Source: CAYYYW01 sp964476245
GTDB lineage: Bacteria > Patescibacteriota > Microgenomatia > UBA1406 > HO2-37-13b
Assembly (NCBI GenBank): GCA_964476245.1
Contig: CAYYYW010000020.1
Location: forward strand, 1 to 18,286
Reading direction: 5' to 3'
Length of the DNA stretch: 18,286 nt
The position numbers were made by a program, and so were the translations under genes. Below the pieces are notes generated by a model. The model saw only the letters and a list, made by a program, of their open reading frames with translations, ran no database searches and was not told the origin of the DNA. Position 1 is the stretch's first letter. The number at the start of each line of letters is the position of its first letter. This document shows positions 1 to 6,585 of this stretch, piece by piece.

Positions 1-2
1 TG

Positions 3-161
3 TTTTCCGAAGCTTTTATTACCGCTTCCAACAAAGAAATAATGCCGGTGGTAAAAATTGACGAGATGGTTGTGGGCAATGGTCGGGTAGGGAAGATTAC
101 TAAGCAATTAATGAAAGAGTTTTGGAAAATAACCAGAAATTATTCTTTTCTCTCAAAATAA
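3..161 (+). CDS. C-terminal fragment of a class IV (branched-chain/D-amino-acid type) aminotransferase
   Basis: Only the last 52 codons are in the window; the frame is open from base 3 to a TAA at 159-161. The peptide contains EAFITASNKEIMPVVKID followed by VGNGRVGKIT. This matches the C-terminal signature of PLP-dependent fold-type IV aminotransferases (IlvE, D-alanine aminotransferase, aminodeoxychorismate lyase), in which a strand ending in PV-x-x-ID is followed by a glycine-rich turn near the cofactor phosphate. The family transfers amino groups between amino acids and 2-oxo acids in the cytoplasm. The substrate cannot be told from this fragment; a branched-chain aminotransferase is the commonest possibility. 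The stop lies 22 bases inside the 3' end of the convergent mrdA gene. Confidence 0.72.
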   Translation, partial: FSEAFITASNKEIMPVVKIDEMVVGNGRVGKITKQLMKEFWKITRNYSFLSK

Positions 162-1882
162 CTTTTTAAAATCTCTTTGGCAATTGGGGCGGCAACGTCA
201 GAGCCTTGGCCTCCTTCTTCAACTAAGACGGTTAAAACAATTTCCGGATTGTCAAAAGGGGCAAAGATTGTAAACCAGGCGTGGGGAAGTTTAGTTTTGC
301 CGTACGTTTCGGCCGTGCCGGTTTTGCAACCGGTTTGTATTTTAACCGCTACGGTTCCAGATGGACTAGCTTCTAAAACCGCGGCGGTTTTTCTCGCTTC
401 GGGCTCTTTTTTTAAAAGACTGTCTTTTTCAAAGACAGTCTTTATTGAAAAATCAAATAATGGCCAGCCGGTGCCACCGGGAGAGCAGGCTTGTTTCATT
501 CCTTCCCTGACTAAATCAAGGGTTTTTTGGGAAATGGATAGCCTTCGACATTGACCGTTTTGATACGGCCGTGACGAGTTGGTCAATTTCAAAAGCTGAG
601 GAGAACAAAGATAACCTTCGTTAGCAAAAACAGCTGTAGCTAAGTTAAGCTGGAGCGGGGTGACTAAAACATAACCTTGGCCAATAGATAGATTATAAGT
701 ATCGCCTAAATACCAACGATCGGAGAAAATCTCCTGTTTCCAGAAAGAAGATGGGATTAAACCTTCTTCTTCATCAAGTTTAATGCCGGTTTTTTTACCA
801 AAACCAAATTTTTCCAGCCAGATTTTTATTTTTTCCTCACCCAAGCGTTCGCCGGTTTTATAAAAGAAAATGTCGTTTGAGCGCCTTATTCCTTTAACTA
901 CGTTAACTTTTCCCTCAGTTTTTCCGTATTGCAAAAAATACCAGTTGCCGAAAGACAAGGGACCGGCTTTTATTGTGCCGGTATCCTCAACAGAGAAATG
1001 TTCGTCAATGGCTTTTTCTTCAAGAGCAGCAGTCGCAATAACTGGTTTTATAGTTGAGCCGGGAGGATAAGTTCCCTTGCTGACGCGATTAAAAAGCGGC
1101 TTGTCTTTATCGGTAAGATAACTCTCAATGGCGGATTGGTTATTCTCTTCAAAGTCTTGCGGATTAAAAGAAGGAGAAGAAGCTAAAATTAAGATTTCAC
1201 CGGTTTGTGGTTTGGTGGCGATGATGGCCGCTTTTTTGTCTTTAATTTTCATTAAATCGGAGTTAATTAACTCATAGGCTTTTTTTTGTAGTTCAAGATC
1301 AAGGCTTAAACGAATAGTTTCTCCTTCGCTTGGGGGAAGAACGGTAATTGTTTTTATCTGTTTTCCTTTGGCATCAACTTCAATTAATCTTTTCCCTTTT
1401 TTGCCGCGCAATTGGCAATCGTAGATTTTTTCCACGCCGTCTTTTCCGATTTTGTCGTTTAATTTTAGTTTTATTGGACAGACGTCATTTTTTAAGTCGT
1501 CTTCTGAAGCCAATTGGCGATAACCAAGCAGATGAGCCAATACCTCGCCATCGTTATAAATTCTTTTTGTTTTTTCATCGGTGGTGGTTGACCCCGATTT
1601 AATCTGGGTTGAATAGGCGAGAACAAAGCCTTTTCTATCCAATATTTTTCCCCGGGGTGCCTCAATATCAATTTCGCGGACGCGGTTATTTTCCGCCAAA
1701 TAACGATAGTAGGCGCCCTTAACGATTGTTAATTGGAAGAGACGGACAATTAGAACAAGAAATAAAATTATCACCAAGAGAGGAAGAAAATAAATTCGTA
1801 GATCATGATTAGGTTCTTTATTTTTTTTAAAGTTTATAATGGATTGACCATAGCGTTGGAACGGAGAAAGTTTTTTCTTCAT
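140..1882 (-). CDS. mrdA: Penicillin-binding protein 2 (peptidoglycan D,D-transpeptidase)
   Basis: A 580-residue class B penicillin-binding protein that cross-links peptidoglycan stem peptides outside the membrane, usually with the RodA glycosyltransferase in the elongation machinery. There is one N-terminal membrane helix (about residues 30-51). A dimerisation-domain motif APRGKILDR follows at 75-83. The transpeptidase domain has all three catalytic motifs: S276-T-I-K279 with the acylated serine, S335-N-D337, and K520-T-G-T523. The ATG at 1882 lies 17 nt after the metallo-beta-lactamase stop, so the two are probably cotranscribed. The region between GTGWPLFDF (471-478) and KTGT is long for the family. 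It holds a palindrome-encoded insert KTVFEKDSLL (481-490) identical in all but one residue to an insert in the glycoside hydrolase at 2686. FtsI is the alternative, but the compact pedestal and RGKILDR context favour PBP2. Confidence 0.93.
   Translation of the reverse strand: MKKKLSPFQRYGQSIINFKKNKEPNHDLRIYFLPLLVIILFLVLIVRLFQLTIVKGAYYRYLAENNRVREIDIEAPRGKILDRKGFVLAYSTQIKSGSTTTDEKTKRIYNDGEVLAHLLGYRQLASEDDLKNDVCPIKLKLNDKIGKDGVEKIYDCQLRGKKGKRLIEVDAKGKQIKTITVLPPSEGETIRLSLDLELQKKAYELINSDLMKIKDKKAAIIATKPQTGEILILASSPSFNPQDFEENNQSAIESYLTDKDKPLFNRVSKGTYPPGSTIKPVIATAALEEKAIDEHFSVEDTGTIKAGPLSFGNWYFLQYGKTEGKVNVVKGIRRSNDIFFYKTGERLGEEKIKIWLEKFGFGKKTGIKLDEEEGLIPSSFWKQEIFSDRWYLGDTYNLSIGQGYVLVTPLQLNLATAVFANEGYLCSPQLLKLTNSSRPYQNGQCRRLSISQKTLDLVREGMKQACSPGGTGWPLFDFSIKTVFEKDSLLKKEPEARKTAAVLEASPSGTVAVKIQTGCKTGTAETYGKTKLPHAWFTIFAPFDNPEIVLTVLVEEGGQGSDVAAPIAKEILKSYFERKE
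415..443 (-). repeat. 29-nt palindromic element inside mrdA
   Basis: Two 13-nt arms, AAAGACTGTCTTT (415-427) and its reverse complement (431-443), flank a 3-nt loop TTC. Each arm is itself palindromic around its central base. The coding strand reads KTVFEKDSLL. The same two arms in the same reading phase occur at 3267-3295 in an unrelated gene, which marks this as a dispersed element rather than protein homology. Confidence 0.85.
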
Positions 1883-1899
1883 GATTTATTTGGCTAATT

Positions 1900-2655
1900 T
1901 TAACCGATTGAGTTGCATTTTTCTTCCTTGATCTTTGTTTCTTTTCCGTGGCCGGGATAGATTATTGTTTCTTTTGGCAGTTTAAAGATTTTTTGTAATG
2001 ATTGATCAAGTTTTTCTTTGCTTGAATAAGAAAAATCATAACGGCCGATGCCGGACTTAAAAAGAGTGTCGCCGGAAAAAAGAACATTAGAACTATCAAA
2101 AAATTGGTAGATTCTGTTGCTCGCCAGCCCCAAATAATGCTCATTACATTGCGTCACGTCAAACGTGGCTGGCACGTTAGACGTCGCCGCCTTTTTTGGG
2201 GCTCCCCGTCTCGCGCCACCTACCAGCTTTTTGACAAAACATATCGAGCCCGGCGTGTGGCCGGGGGTTTCTAAGACTTTTAAATTAAAATTACCAAATT
2301 TAATTTCCTCGTTTTCTTTAAGAAATTTAATGTTAATCGGCAAAGGTTTGTTTATCGGATAACCAAGCCAGTGACTGGCGGACTGGTTCATTTGTTTTAA
2401 AAGAAACAGATCTTTTCGGTGGATAAGAAAGGGAACGTTGAAAATCATTTGCAATTCTCCGGCGGCCAACACGTGATCAAAATGACCGTGGGTGGCGATC
2501 AGGGCTTTTAGTTTAAATTTGAGCGTCTGGATTTTTTCCGCAATAAATTCGGCCTCGTCAGCTGGATCAATAACAACCCCTTCGTTTGATAAAGGATCGT
2601 AGACTAAATAACAATTTGTTTGTAAAGGCCCGAGAGAAAGAGTGACGATTTTCAT
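1900..2655 (-). CDS. Metallo-beta-lactamase-fold hydrolase, glyoxalase II-like, with a 46-residue insert
   Basis: A cytoplasmic MBL-fold hydrolase of the hydroxyacylglutathione-hydrolase-like group, presumed to cleave a thioester or similar ester with a dinuclear metal site. The metal ligands are visible: HGHFDH at 56-61, H133 in PGHTPG, D196 in SGDTLF, and the late histidine in PGHGKE. The family is usually about 205-215 residues; this protein is 251. The excess is a block at residues 144-189 (bases 2089-2226), between the strand ending CFVKK and the strand NVLFSGDT, which are normally adjacent. The block contains an imperfect palindrome (2155-2185) and a GC-rich stretch unlike the rest of the gene. 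It is the first gene of an apparent operon with mrdA, and its promoter shares a -10 palindrome with the divergent gene at 2686. The true substrate is unknown. Confidence 0.87.
   Translation of the reverse strand: MKIVTLSLGPLQTNCYLVYDPLSNEGVVIDPADEAEFIAEKIQTLKFKLKALIATHGHFDHVLAAGELQMIFNVPFLIHRKDLFLLKQMNQSASHWLGYPINKPLPINIKFLKENEEIKFGNFNLKVLETPGHTPGSICFVKKLVGGARRGAPKKAATSNVPATFDVTQCNEHYLGLASNRIYQFFDSSNVLFSGDTLFKSGIGRYDFSYSSKEKLDQSLQKIFKLPKETIIYPGHGKETKIKEEKCNSIG
2155..2185 (-). repeat. Imperfect palindrome within the metallo-beta-lactamase insert
   Basis: Arms CACGTCAAACGTG (2155-2167) and CACGTTAGACGTC (2173-2185) pair with two mismatches around the loop GCTGG. The coding strand reads SNVPATFDV. 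It lies in the 46-residue block that interrupts the conserved fold. The neighbouring bases 2196-2220 form a second GC-rich, partly self-complementary patch encoding GGARRGAP. Confidence 0.7.
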
Positions 2656-2683
2656 AAAAAATATTTTTCTTCGTATAATTATA
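2651..2683. promoter_or_regulatory. Overlapping divergent promoters sharing a TATAATTATA -10 palindrome
   Basis: TATAAT at 2674-2679 is followed after 6 nt by the ATG of the gene at 2686, giving a leaderless plus-strand transcript; TTCATA at 2651-2656 is a weak -35 at 17-bp spacing. On the minus strand the same palindrome gives TATAAT at 2678-2683, about 22 nt before the ATG of the metallo-beta-lactamase gene. The two -10 boxes share two bases. Confidence 0.6.
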
Positions 2684-2685
2684 AG

Positions 2686-4401
2686 ATGAAAAAATATATT
2701 TTACCCTTAATTCTATTAATTTGCTTCTGGTTTACGACAAAACCATTACCGATTTTAGCCTTAGAATTCCCTAACAATAAATTCGGTATTCACTTGGCTC
2801 AACCCGAAGATCAGGATTTAGAAGCGGCGGCCAAGTTAGTGAATTCTTCAGGCGGAGATTGGGGTTATATCACTTTAGTAATCCAAGAAAACGATCGCGA
2901 CAAAAATAAATGGCAGGAGATTTTTAATAAATTACGTCGTCTTCATCTTGTCCCCATCATCCGTTTGGCGACAAAACCAGAAGGTCGCACTTGGCGACGG
3001 CCGTCTCAAAGTGATGCATCATCTTGGGTAGATTTTTTAGATTCTCTGAATTGGGTGGTTAAAGATCGTTACGTGGTATTGTTTAATGAACCCAACCACG
3101 GCTTGGAGTGGGGTGGTGCGGTTGATGCGGAGAATTATGCCGAGGTGGCAAAAGAATTTGCGGAGAAATTAAAAGCCAAAAACCAAGATTTTTTTATCAT
3201 GCTGGCCGGTTTTGACGCGGCCGCCCCCCACCGGCCGCCAAATTTTGAAGATGAAGAGATTTTTCTAAAGACTGTCTTTAATAAAGACAGTCTTTTATTA
3301 ATACTCATTGACGGTTGGTCTTCTCACTCTTATCCTAATCCCGGATTTGTCGGTAGTCCTTACGACTTAGGTAGAAACTCCATCCGCAATTATCAATGGG
3401 AACTGTGGCTGTTAAAAGAATTGGGAGTAACAAAAGATTTGCCGGTGTTTATCACGGAGACAGGATGGCCGCACAATCAATATCAAAAATCTAATTTTTA
3501 TTCACCGGAAAGCATAGCCGAATATATTAAAATTGTCTTTGAGAATGTTTGGTTGGTGGATGAGAGAATAAGGGCGGTGACGCCGTTTGTTTTAAACTAC
3601 CAAGGAGAGCCGTTTGCTGATTTTTCCTGGGCTTTGCCGGGACGAGAGGACTTTTACCCCCAGTATTATTCGAATCAGAAAATTCAAAAAATAAAAGGAG
3701 AACCGGAACAGAAGCATAAAGTAACTATTTCAGCGGAGTTGCCTCAGGAGCTAGTGGAGGCATCGACCTATAATTTTAAAATTAAAGTAAAAAACGAAGG
3801 ACAAGCAATCTACGATAAAAGCTATCAGTTAACAGCTATTAGTTATCAGGACAAGGGAAAGCTGGAATATTTTTTTTCCGACTTTATAAGTGTGGAGCCG
3901 GACGAGGAAAAAACGGTTGATTTTCATTTAAAGACAGGTAACAAATTAGGTAAATATCAATTAAAGACTGGTTTATATAAAACGGATAAGCTACTTCTTA
4001 ATTTGTTCTCTTGGGACTTTAAGGTTTCGCCTTGGCCGTCTTTAAGATTTAGAGTGGATCTGCTTCCCAAACTAAAAACAGAAGGGAAGGATTTTGAAAT
4101 CCAGATTTTTGATAAAAATGAAAAGTTAGTTTATAGAAAAACGAATGTGAAAGTTATAAATGGGGAAGGGGTATTGAAAAGAATTAATAACATCGCTTTA
4201 AATGAATCATATCGGGTGGTGGTTCTAAAACCCTATTACCTTCCCCGTCAGAATCATCTTACTTTTAAAAAAGATAAGAACGAAATCGTTTTCAAAAAAA
4301 TGCTGCCTTTGGATTTTAATAGAGATGGTAAATTTTCACCTTTTGATATTTTATCGCTTATAAAAAATTTGAAATTATTGAGATTGTGGTGGTTCTCTTA
4401 A
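2686..4401 (+). CDS. Secreted glycoside hydrolase-like TIM-barrel protein with dockerin/EF-hand-like C-terminus
   Basis: A 571-residue exported protein. Residues 1-26 form a signal peptide (MKKYILPLILLICFWF core, then a likely cleavage near LALEF). The N-terminal half resembles (beta/alpha)8 clan A glycoside hydrolases such as GH39/GH5. A putative acid/base glutamate is E135 in FNEPNHG and a putative nucleophile is E258 in ITETGWP, both at strand ends as the fold requires. Residues about 350-470 look like beta-rich (Ig/CARDB-like) domains. The end has D543-F-N-R-D547-G and D554, matching the calcium loop of dockerin or EF-hand repeats in a single copy. Two repeat-derived inserts are visible: KTVFNKDSLL at 195-204 and a heptamer-repeat segment encoding SYQLTAISYQ. 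The ATG sits 6 nt after a perfect TATAAT, so the mRNA is leaderless. Polysaccharide cleavage is inferred; the substrate is unknown. Confidence 0.75.
   Translation: MKKYILPLILLICFWFTTKPLPILALEFPNNKFGIHLAQPEDQDLEAAAKLVNSSGGDWGYITLVIQENDRDKNKWQEIFNKLRRLHLVPIIRLATKPEGRTWRRPSQSDASSWVDFLDSLNWVVKDRYVVLFNEPNHGLEWGGAVDAENYAEVAKEFAEKLKAKNQDFFIMLAGFDAAAPHRPPNFEDEEIFLKTVFNKDSLLLILIDGWSSHSYPNPGFVGSPYDLGRNSIRNYQWELWLLKELGVTKDLPVFITETGWPHNQYQKSNFYSPESIAEYIKIVFENVWLVDERIRAVTPFVLNYQGEPFADFSWALPGREDFYPQYYSNQKIQKIKGEPEQKHKVTISAELPQELVEASTYNFKIKVKNEGQAIYDKSYQLTAISYQDKGKLEYFFSDFISVEPDEEKTVDFHLKTGNKLGKYQLKTGLYKTDKLLLNLFSWDFKVSPWPSLRFRVDLLPKLKTEGKDFEIQIFDKNEKLVYRKTNVKVINGEGVLKRINNIALNESYRVVVLKPYYLPRQNHLTFKKDKNEIVFKKMLPLDFNRDGKFSPFDILSLIKNLKLLRLWWFS
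3267..3295 (+). repeat. 29-nt palindromic element inside the glycoside hydrolase gene
   Basis: Arms AAAGACTGTCTTT (3267-3279) and AAAGACAGTCTTT (3283-3295) with loop AAT. All 26 arm bases are identical to the element in mrdA; only the loop differs. It is translated in the same phase as KTVFNKDSLL. Confidence 0.85.
3820..3847 (+). repeat. Four heptamer near-repeats (AGYTAWC type) within the glycoside hydrolase gene
   Basis: Four consecutive 7-base units beginning AGCTATC and ending AGTTATC each start with AG-Y-TA. They encode SYQLTAISYQ between two beta-rich stretches. The period of 7 does not follow codon phase, so the repeat is a DNA-level rather than a protein-level pattern. Confidence 0.6.
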
Positions 4402-4447
4402 ATCTCTTCTAAACGAAGTTCGCACTTTAATATATTAAAATAATGAA

Positions 4448-5200
4448 GTGAACATGCAAGATAGTTTAATTAGAATTAGAAATGGCATTGTTCATTGTTT
4501 GATTGGGGGAAAAGGGGATGTAGTGGTTATTCTTCCTAGTCTTTGGATTACGAGCAGGTCCTATAAACGAATAGGCGAAGAACTAAGCAGATATTATACA
4601 GTTATTATTCCTGACTTATATAAAAATAACTCAAAATTCAGTAAGGTTGCTCGAAGTGTTCCCGACTATACAGAAGCCTTAGGTAACTTACTTGAAAAGC
4701 TCGATGTTAAGAAATGTTATTTAATCGGGGTCTCATTTAGTGGTTTTATTGCCGTCAATTACGTCAATAATTTTCCTTCAAAAGTGAAGAAATTAATGCT
4801 TTTAAGCACATCAGTTACCAGAGTGGAGGCAAGATGGAAATTGTTCAGATTGTTTGTGGGATATGCAAAACTGTTTTGGGGCAACTTATTCTCTTCTCTG
4901 GGTAGACAAACGAACCTTCTTTGGTTGTCTGATGGTTTTGGATATTTTTTATGTCAACCAAAACAGTTTGCTTATGAGGTGATTATTGCCCTTGGAAATT
5001 ACGAAAAACAAACTACCAAAATGGAAGTTCCGACAAAACTTATCTTTGCCAAAAGAGACGAGTTTATTCCACTAGTGGCTATTGACGTCAATTCAGAGAT
5101 TAAAAATTTAGAAATAGAGGTGGTTGATAAATCTCATGCTTGGTTCTTTCTAAAACCAGAAAAAATTATTCCTAAAATAATCGCTTATTTTAGCCATTAA
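4448..5200 (+). CDS. Alpha/beta-hydrolase fold protein
   Basis: About 250 residues with the classic order of an alpha/beta hydrolase. There is an early strand VVVILPSLW with the oxyanion turn, then the nucleophile elbow LIGVSFSGF with Ser96 in G-x-S-x-S-G. A late acid follows in FAKRDEFIP and the catalytic histidine in DKSHAWFF. It probably hydrolyses an ester or amide, or acts as a non-specific lipase/esterase; the substrate cannot be read from sequence. There is no signal peptide. The start is uncertain: GTG at 4448 lies 6 nt after a TAAAAT box (4436-4441), as in the other leaderless genes here, while ATG at 4454 gives a protein two residues shorter. It faces the rpe gene tail to tail. Confidence 0.82.
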   Translation: MNMQDSLIRIRNGIVHCLIGGKGDVVVILPSLWITSRSYKRIGEELSRYYTVIIPDLYKNNSKFSKVARSVPDYTEALGNLLEKLDVKKCYLIGVSFSGFIAVNYVNNFPSKVKKLMLLSTSVTRVEARWKLFRLFVGYAKLFWGNLFSSLGRQTNLLWLSDGFGYFLCQPKQFAYEVIIALGNYEKQTTKMEVPTKLIFAKRDEFIPLVAIDVNSEIKNLEIEVVDKSHAWFFLKPEKIIPKIIAYFSH

Positions 5201-5250
5201 AAGGTAAAATTTCCAGCATTCACGTCGGTTGGCTTTCTTTAAAGGTGGTG

Positions 5251-5274
5251 TATCATTGTATCGATACAACGATA
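5251..5274. other. 24-nt near-perfect palindrome between convergent genes
   Basis: The core TTGTATCGATACAA (5256-5269) is perfectly palindromic. It is extended by TATC on the left and GATA on the right across a single mismatched pair (5255/5270). It lies between the stops at 5200 and 5282. There is no T-run on either side, so a normal intrinsic terminator is unlikely; it could be a protein-binding site or a repeat element. Confidence 0.55.
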
Positions 5275-5281
5275 TAGTTAA

Positions 5282-5947
5282 TCATTGGCGACTTCTTATT
5301 AATTTGTTTAATATCCTCAATTTTTTCTCTGTTTCTTCTTTTAAATAACTTCCCGGAAATAAAATGTCTGGACGACATTTGTTTTTTAAAATAATGGGTA
5401 GAGTTTTGTCGTTGATGGCGCCATCCAACGAAATCATTCCTTTAAATCCCAACGTTCTTAATTCTTTGATTTTATTAAGGGTTTCTGGAAGAAAAGGCGT
5501 TCCTTGAAAACCGGGGTTGACGGACATGATTTGGATGGCGGGGAAATTTTTAATTATTGGCCAATTAGTTTTAATTTCATCTTCAGGGTTTAGAACGAGA
5601 CCGATTTCGAATTTAGAATCTGGAATTAAGAATTTAGAATATTTAAGAGCTTTCAAATGGATTAAGATTTTTTTAATTTTCATAAATTGTGATAGTTTTT
5701 TTAGTTTTTCAATTTCGGTTAGGTAGTCTTCAACCATGAGGTGAAATTCACAGGAGATTTTTTCAATTGTTATGTTGTTGTGTTGTTTAATTGTTGAAAT
5801 GACATCATCGATTTGAATTGTTTTGTTGAGGACAAACTTACCATCGGCAATATCGATTTGAAAATAGGAGAAATATTTAGACAGTTTCCCAATCTGTTGC
5901 CAGAAGGTTTCAACGTTGGTTTCAAGGACGGAAGGGTAGATTTGCAT
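5282..5947 (-). CDS. rpe: Ribulose-phosphate 3-epimerase family protein (divergent)
   Basis: A 221-residue TIM-barrel protein of the pentose-5-phosphate 3-epimerase family, which interconverts ribulose-5-phosphate and xylulose-5-phosphate in the cytoplasm. Recognisable motifs are QIDIADGKFV (30-39), CEFHLMVED (66-74), MSVNPGFQG (141-149), ISLDGAI (172-178) and FPGSYL (197-202). Three of the four expected metal ligands are present: D32, H69 and D175. The first histidine of the usual H-x-D-x-x-DG motif is Q30, so metal binding or activity may differ. Two DNA-repeat tracts contribute the peptides QHNNITIE (near 55-62) and SKFLIPDSKFEI (104-115), which look like inserts relative to the family. 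It lies downstream of rpiB on the same strand, in keeping with a pentose phosphate operon. A related sugar-phosphate epimerase is the alternative. Confidence 0.85.
   Translation of the reverse strand: MQIYPSVLETNVETFWQQIGKLSKYFSYFQIDIADGKFVLNKTIQIDDVISTIKQHNNITIEKISCEFHLMVEDYLTEIEKLKKLSQFMKIKKILIHLKALKYSKFLIPDSKFEIGLVLNPEDEIKTNWPIIKNFPAIQIMSVNPGFQGTPFLPETLNKIKELRTLGFKGMISLDGAINDKTLPIILKNKCRPDILFPGSYLKEETEKKLRILNKLIRSRQ
5605..5639. repeat. Five heptamer near-repeats within rpe
   Basis: Five consecutive 7-base units on the plus strand, consensus TTTAGAA; every unit starts with T and ends in GAA. They encode YSKFLIPDSKFEI on the minus strand. The length of 35 nt equals that of the tract in the carbonic-anhydrase-like gene. 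Confidence 0.65.
5767..5798. repeat. Four octamer near-repeats within rpe
   Basis: Four consecutive 8-base units on the plus strand, each starting TTGTT. They encode TIKQHNNITI on the minus strand. A similar peptide, EQYNNITI, comes from an octamer tract in the glycosyltransferase gene. Confidence 0.65.
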
Positions 5948-5951
5948 AAAT

Positions 5952-5987
5952 TTCTAATTATTCTAATTAACCTAATTAACCTAATTC
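5952..5987. repeat. Four nonamer repeats in the rpe-rpiB gap
   Basis: Four consecutive 9-base units: TTCTAATTA twice, then ACCTAATTA and ACCTAATTC. They fill half of the 72-nt gap upstream of rpe, so no clear ribosome binding site or -10 box can be assigned there. Confidence 0.7.
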
Positions 5988-6010
5988 AGATATTAAATTA
6001 ATTGGGTTTT

Positions 6011-6038
6011 AATTAGAAATTAGTAATTAGAAATTAGG
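6011..6038. repeat. Four heptamer repeats spanning the rpiB stop codon
   Basis: Four consecutive units AATTAGA, AATTAGT, AATTAGA and AATTAGG. The rpiB stop (6020-6022) and its last few codons lie inside this tract, so the repeat set the C-terminus of the protein. Confidence 0.75.
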
Positions 6039-6478
6039 TCAATTTTCCTTATCCTTCTTAAATACTTCTCTTTCATAATTGGTTTTGTCATTAAAAACGT
6101 TTTTACAAATTCTTTAGCTTTTTCAAAATCAAGATAATCAGCCGGAAGAGCCAAGACGTTTATATGATCATTTTCCCGGGCGTGTTTTACTTGTTCAACG
6201 TTGAAGCCTAAAGCGCAGTAAACACCTTTGAAGCGATTGGCGGCAATTGAGACGCCAACGCCTGAGCCACAAATAACAATACCCAAAGCTCCCTTGGCAA
6301 CCGCTTCGGTTGACAGTGGGCGTTTGGCAAGTTCCGAAATATAATCAGGATAATCATCCTCCGGATCGTAAACCGTATTTCCGCCGTCAACCACTTCATA
6401 TCCTCGTGGCTTTAACCAACTAATCAGTTTGTTTTTTAACTCAAAACCTCTATGGTCGGCGGCAATATAAATTTTCAT
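6020..6478 (-). CDS. rpiB: Ribose-5-phosphate isomerase B
   Basis: A 152-residue member of the RpiB/LacAB family, interconverting ribose-5-phosphate and ribulose-5-phosphate. It starts MKIYIAADHRGFELK, with the conserved Asp-His (D8-H9) of the substrate site. It carries the catalytic cysteine C70 in the loop ICGSGVGVSIAANR, which also binds phosphate. ARENDHINVLALPADY corresponds to the family's histidine-containing NVL strand. Length is normal. The extreme C-terminus (LISNY) comes from the heptamer repeat at 6011-6038. It is probably the first gene of a two-gene unit with rpe, supplying the pentose phosphates used for nucleotide synthesis. LacA/LacB-type isomerase is less likely in this context. 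Confidence 0.94.
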   Translation of the reverse strand: MKIYIAADHRGFELKNKLISWLKPRGYEVVDGGNTVYDPEDDYPDYISELAKRPLSTEAVAKGALGIVICGSGVGVSIAANRFKGVYCALGFNVEQVKHARENDHINVLALPADYLDFEKAKEFVKTFLMTKPIMKEKYLRRIRKIDLISNY

Positions 6479-6547
6479 GATTTGACATAATTCATAATGG
6501 TTCTGAATTTAATTGAAGGGCCACATTTTAAAGTATACCGAATATTA

Positions 6548-6576
6548 TTGACAATTTAAATTATATTTTGTAGATT
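6548..6576 (+). promoter_or_regulatory. Sigma-70-type promoter for the membrane protein at 6586
   Basis: A perfect -35 TTGACA (6548-6553), a 17-bp spacer and a -10 TAGATT (6571-6576) predict a start about 3 nt before the ATG at 6586. It lies back to back with rpiB. Confidence 0.7.
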
Positions 6577-6585
6577 GATAGTAAA

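Noticed and set aside
177..554. 125-codon plus-strand open frame over mrdA
   Set aside because: It is antisense to a complete mrdA with all catalytic motifs, and its translation has no recognisable features; an artefact of codon use.
3217..3238. GCGGCCG/CGGCCGC stem in the glycoside hydrolase gene as another inserted palindrome
   Set aside because: The peptide FDAAAPHRPP is plausible native barrel sequence and the 8-nt loop is mostly C; without an alignment the hairpin could simply reflect alanine/proline codons.
5949..6040. Repeat region between rpe and rpiB as a CRISPR array
   Set aside because: Units are 7 and 9 bp with no spacers and no cas genes; it is simple periodic sequence.
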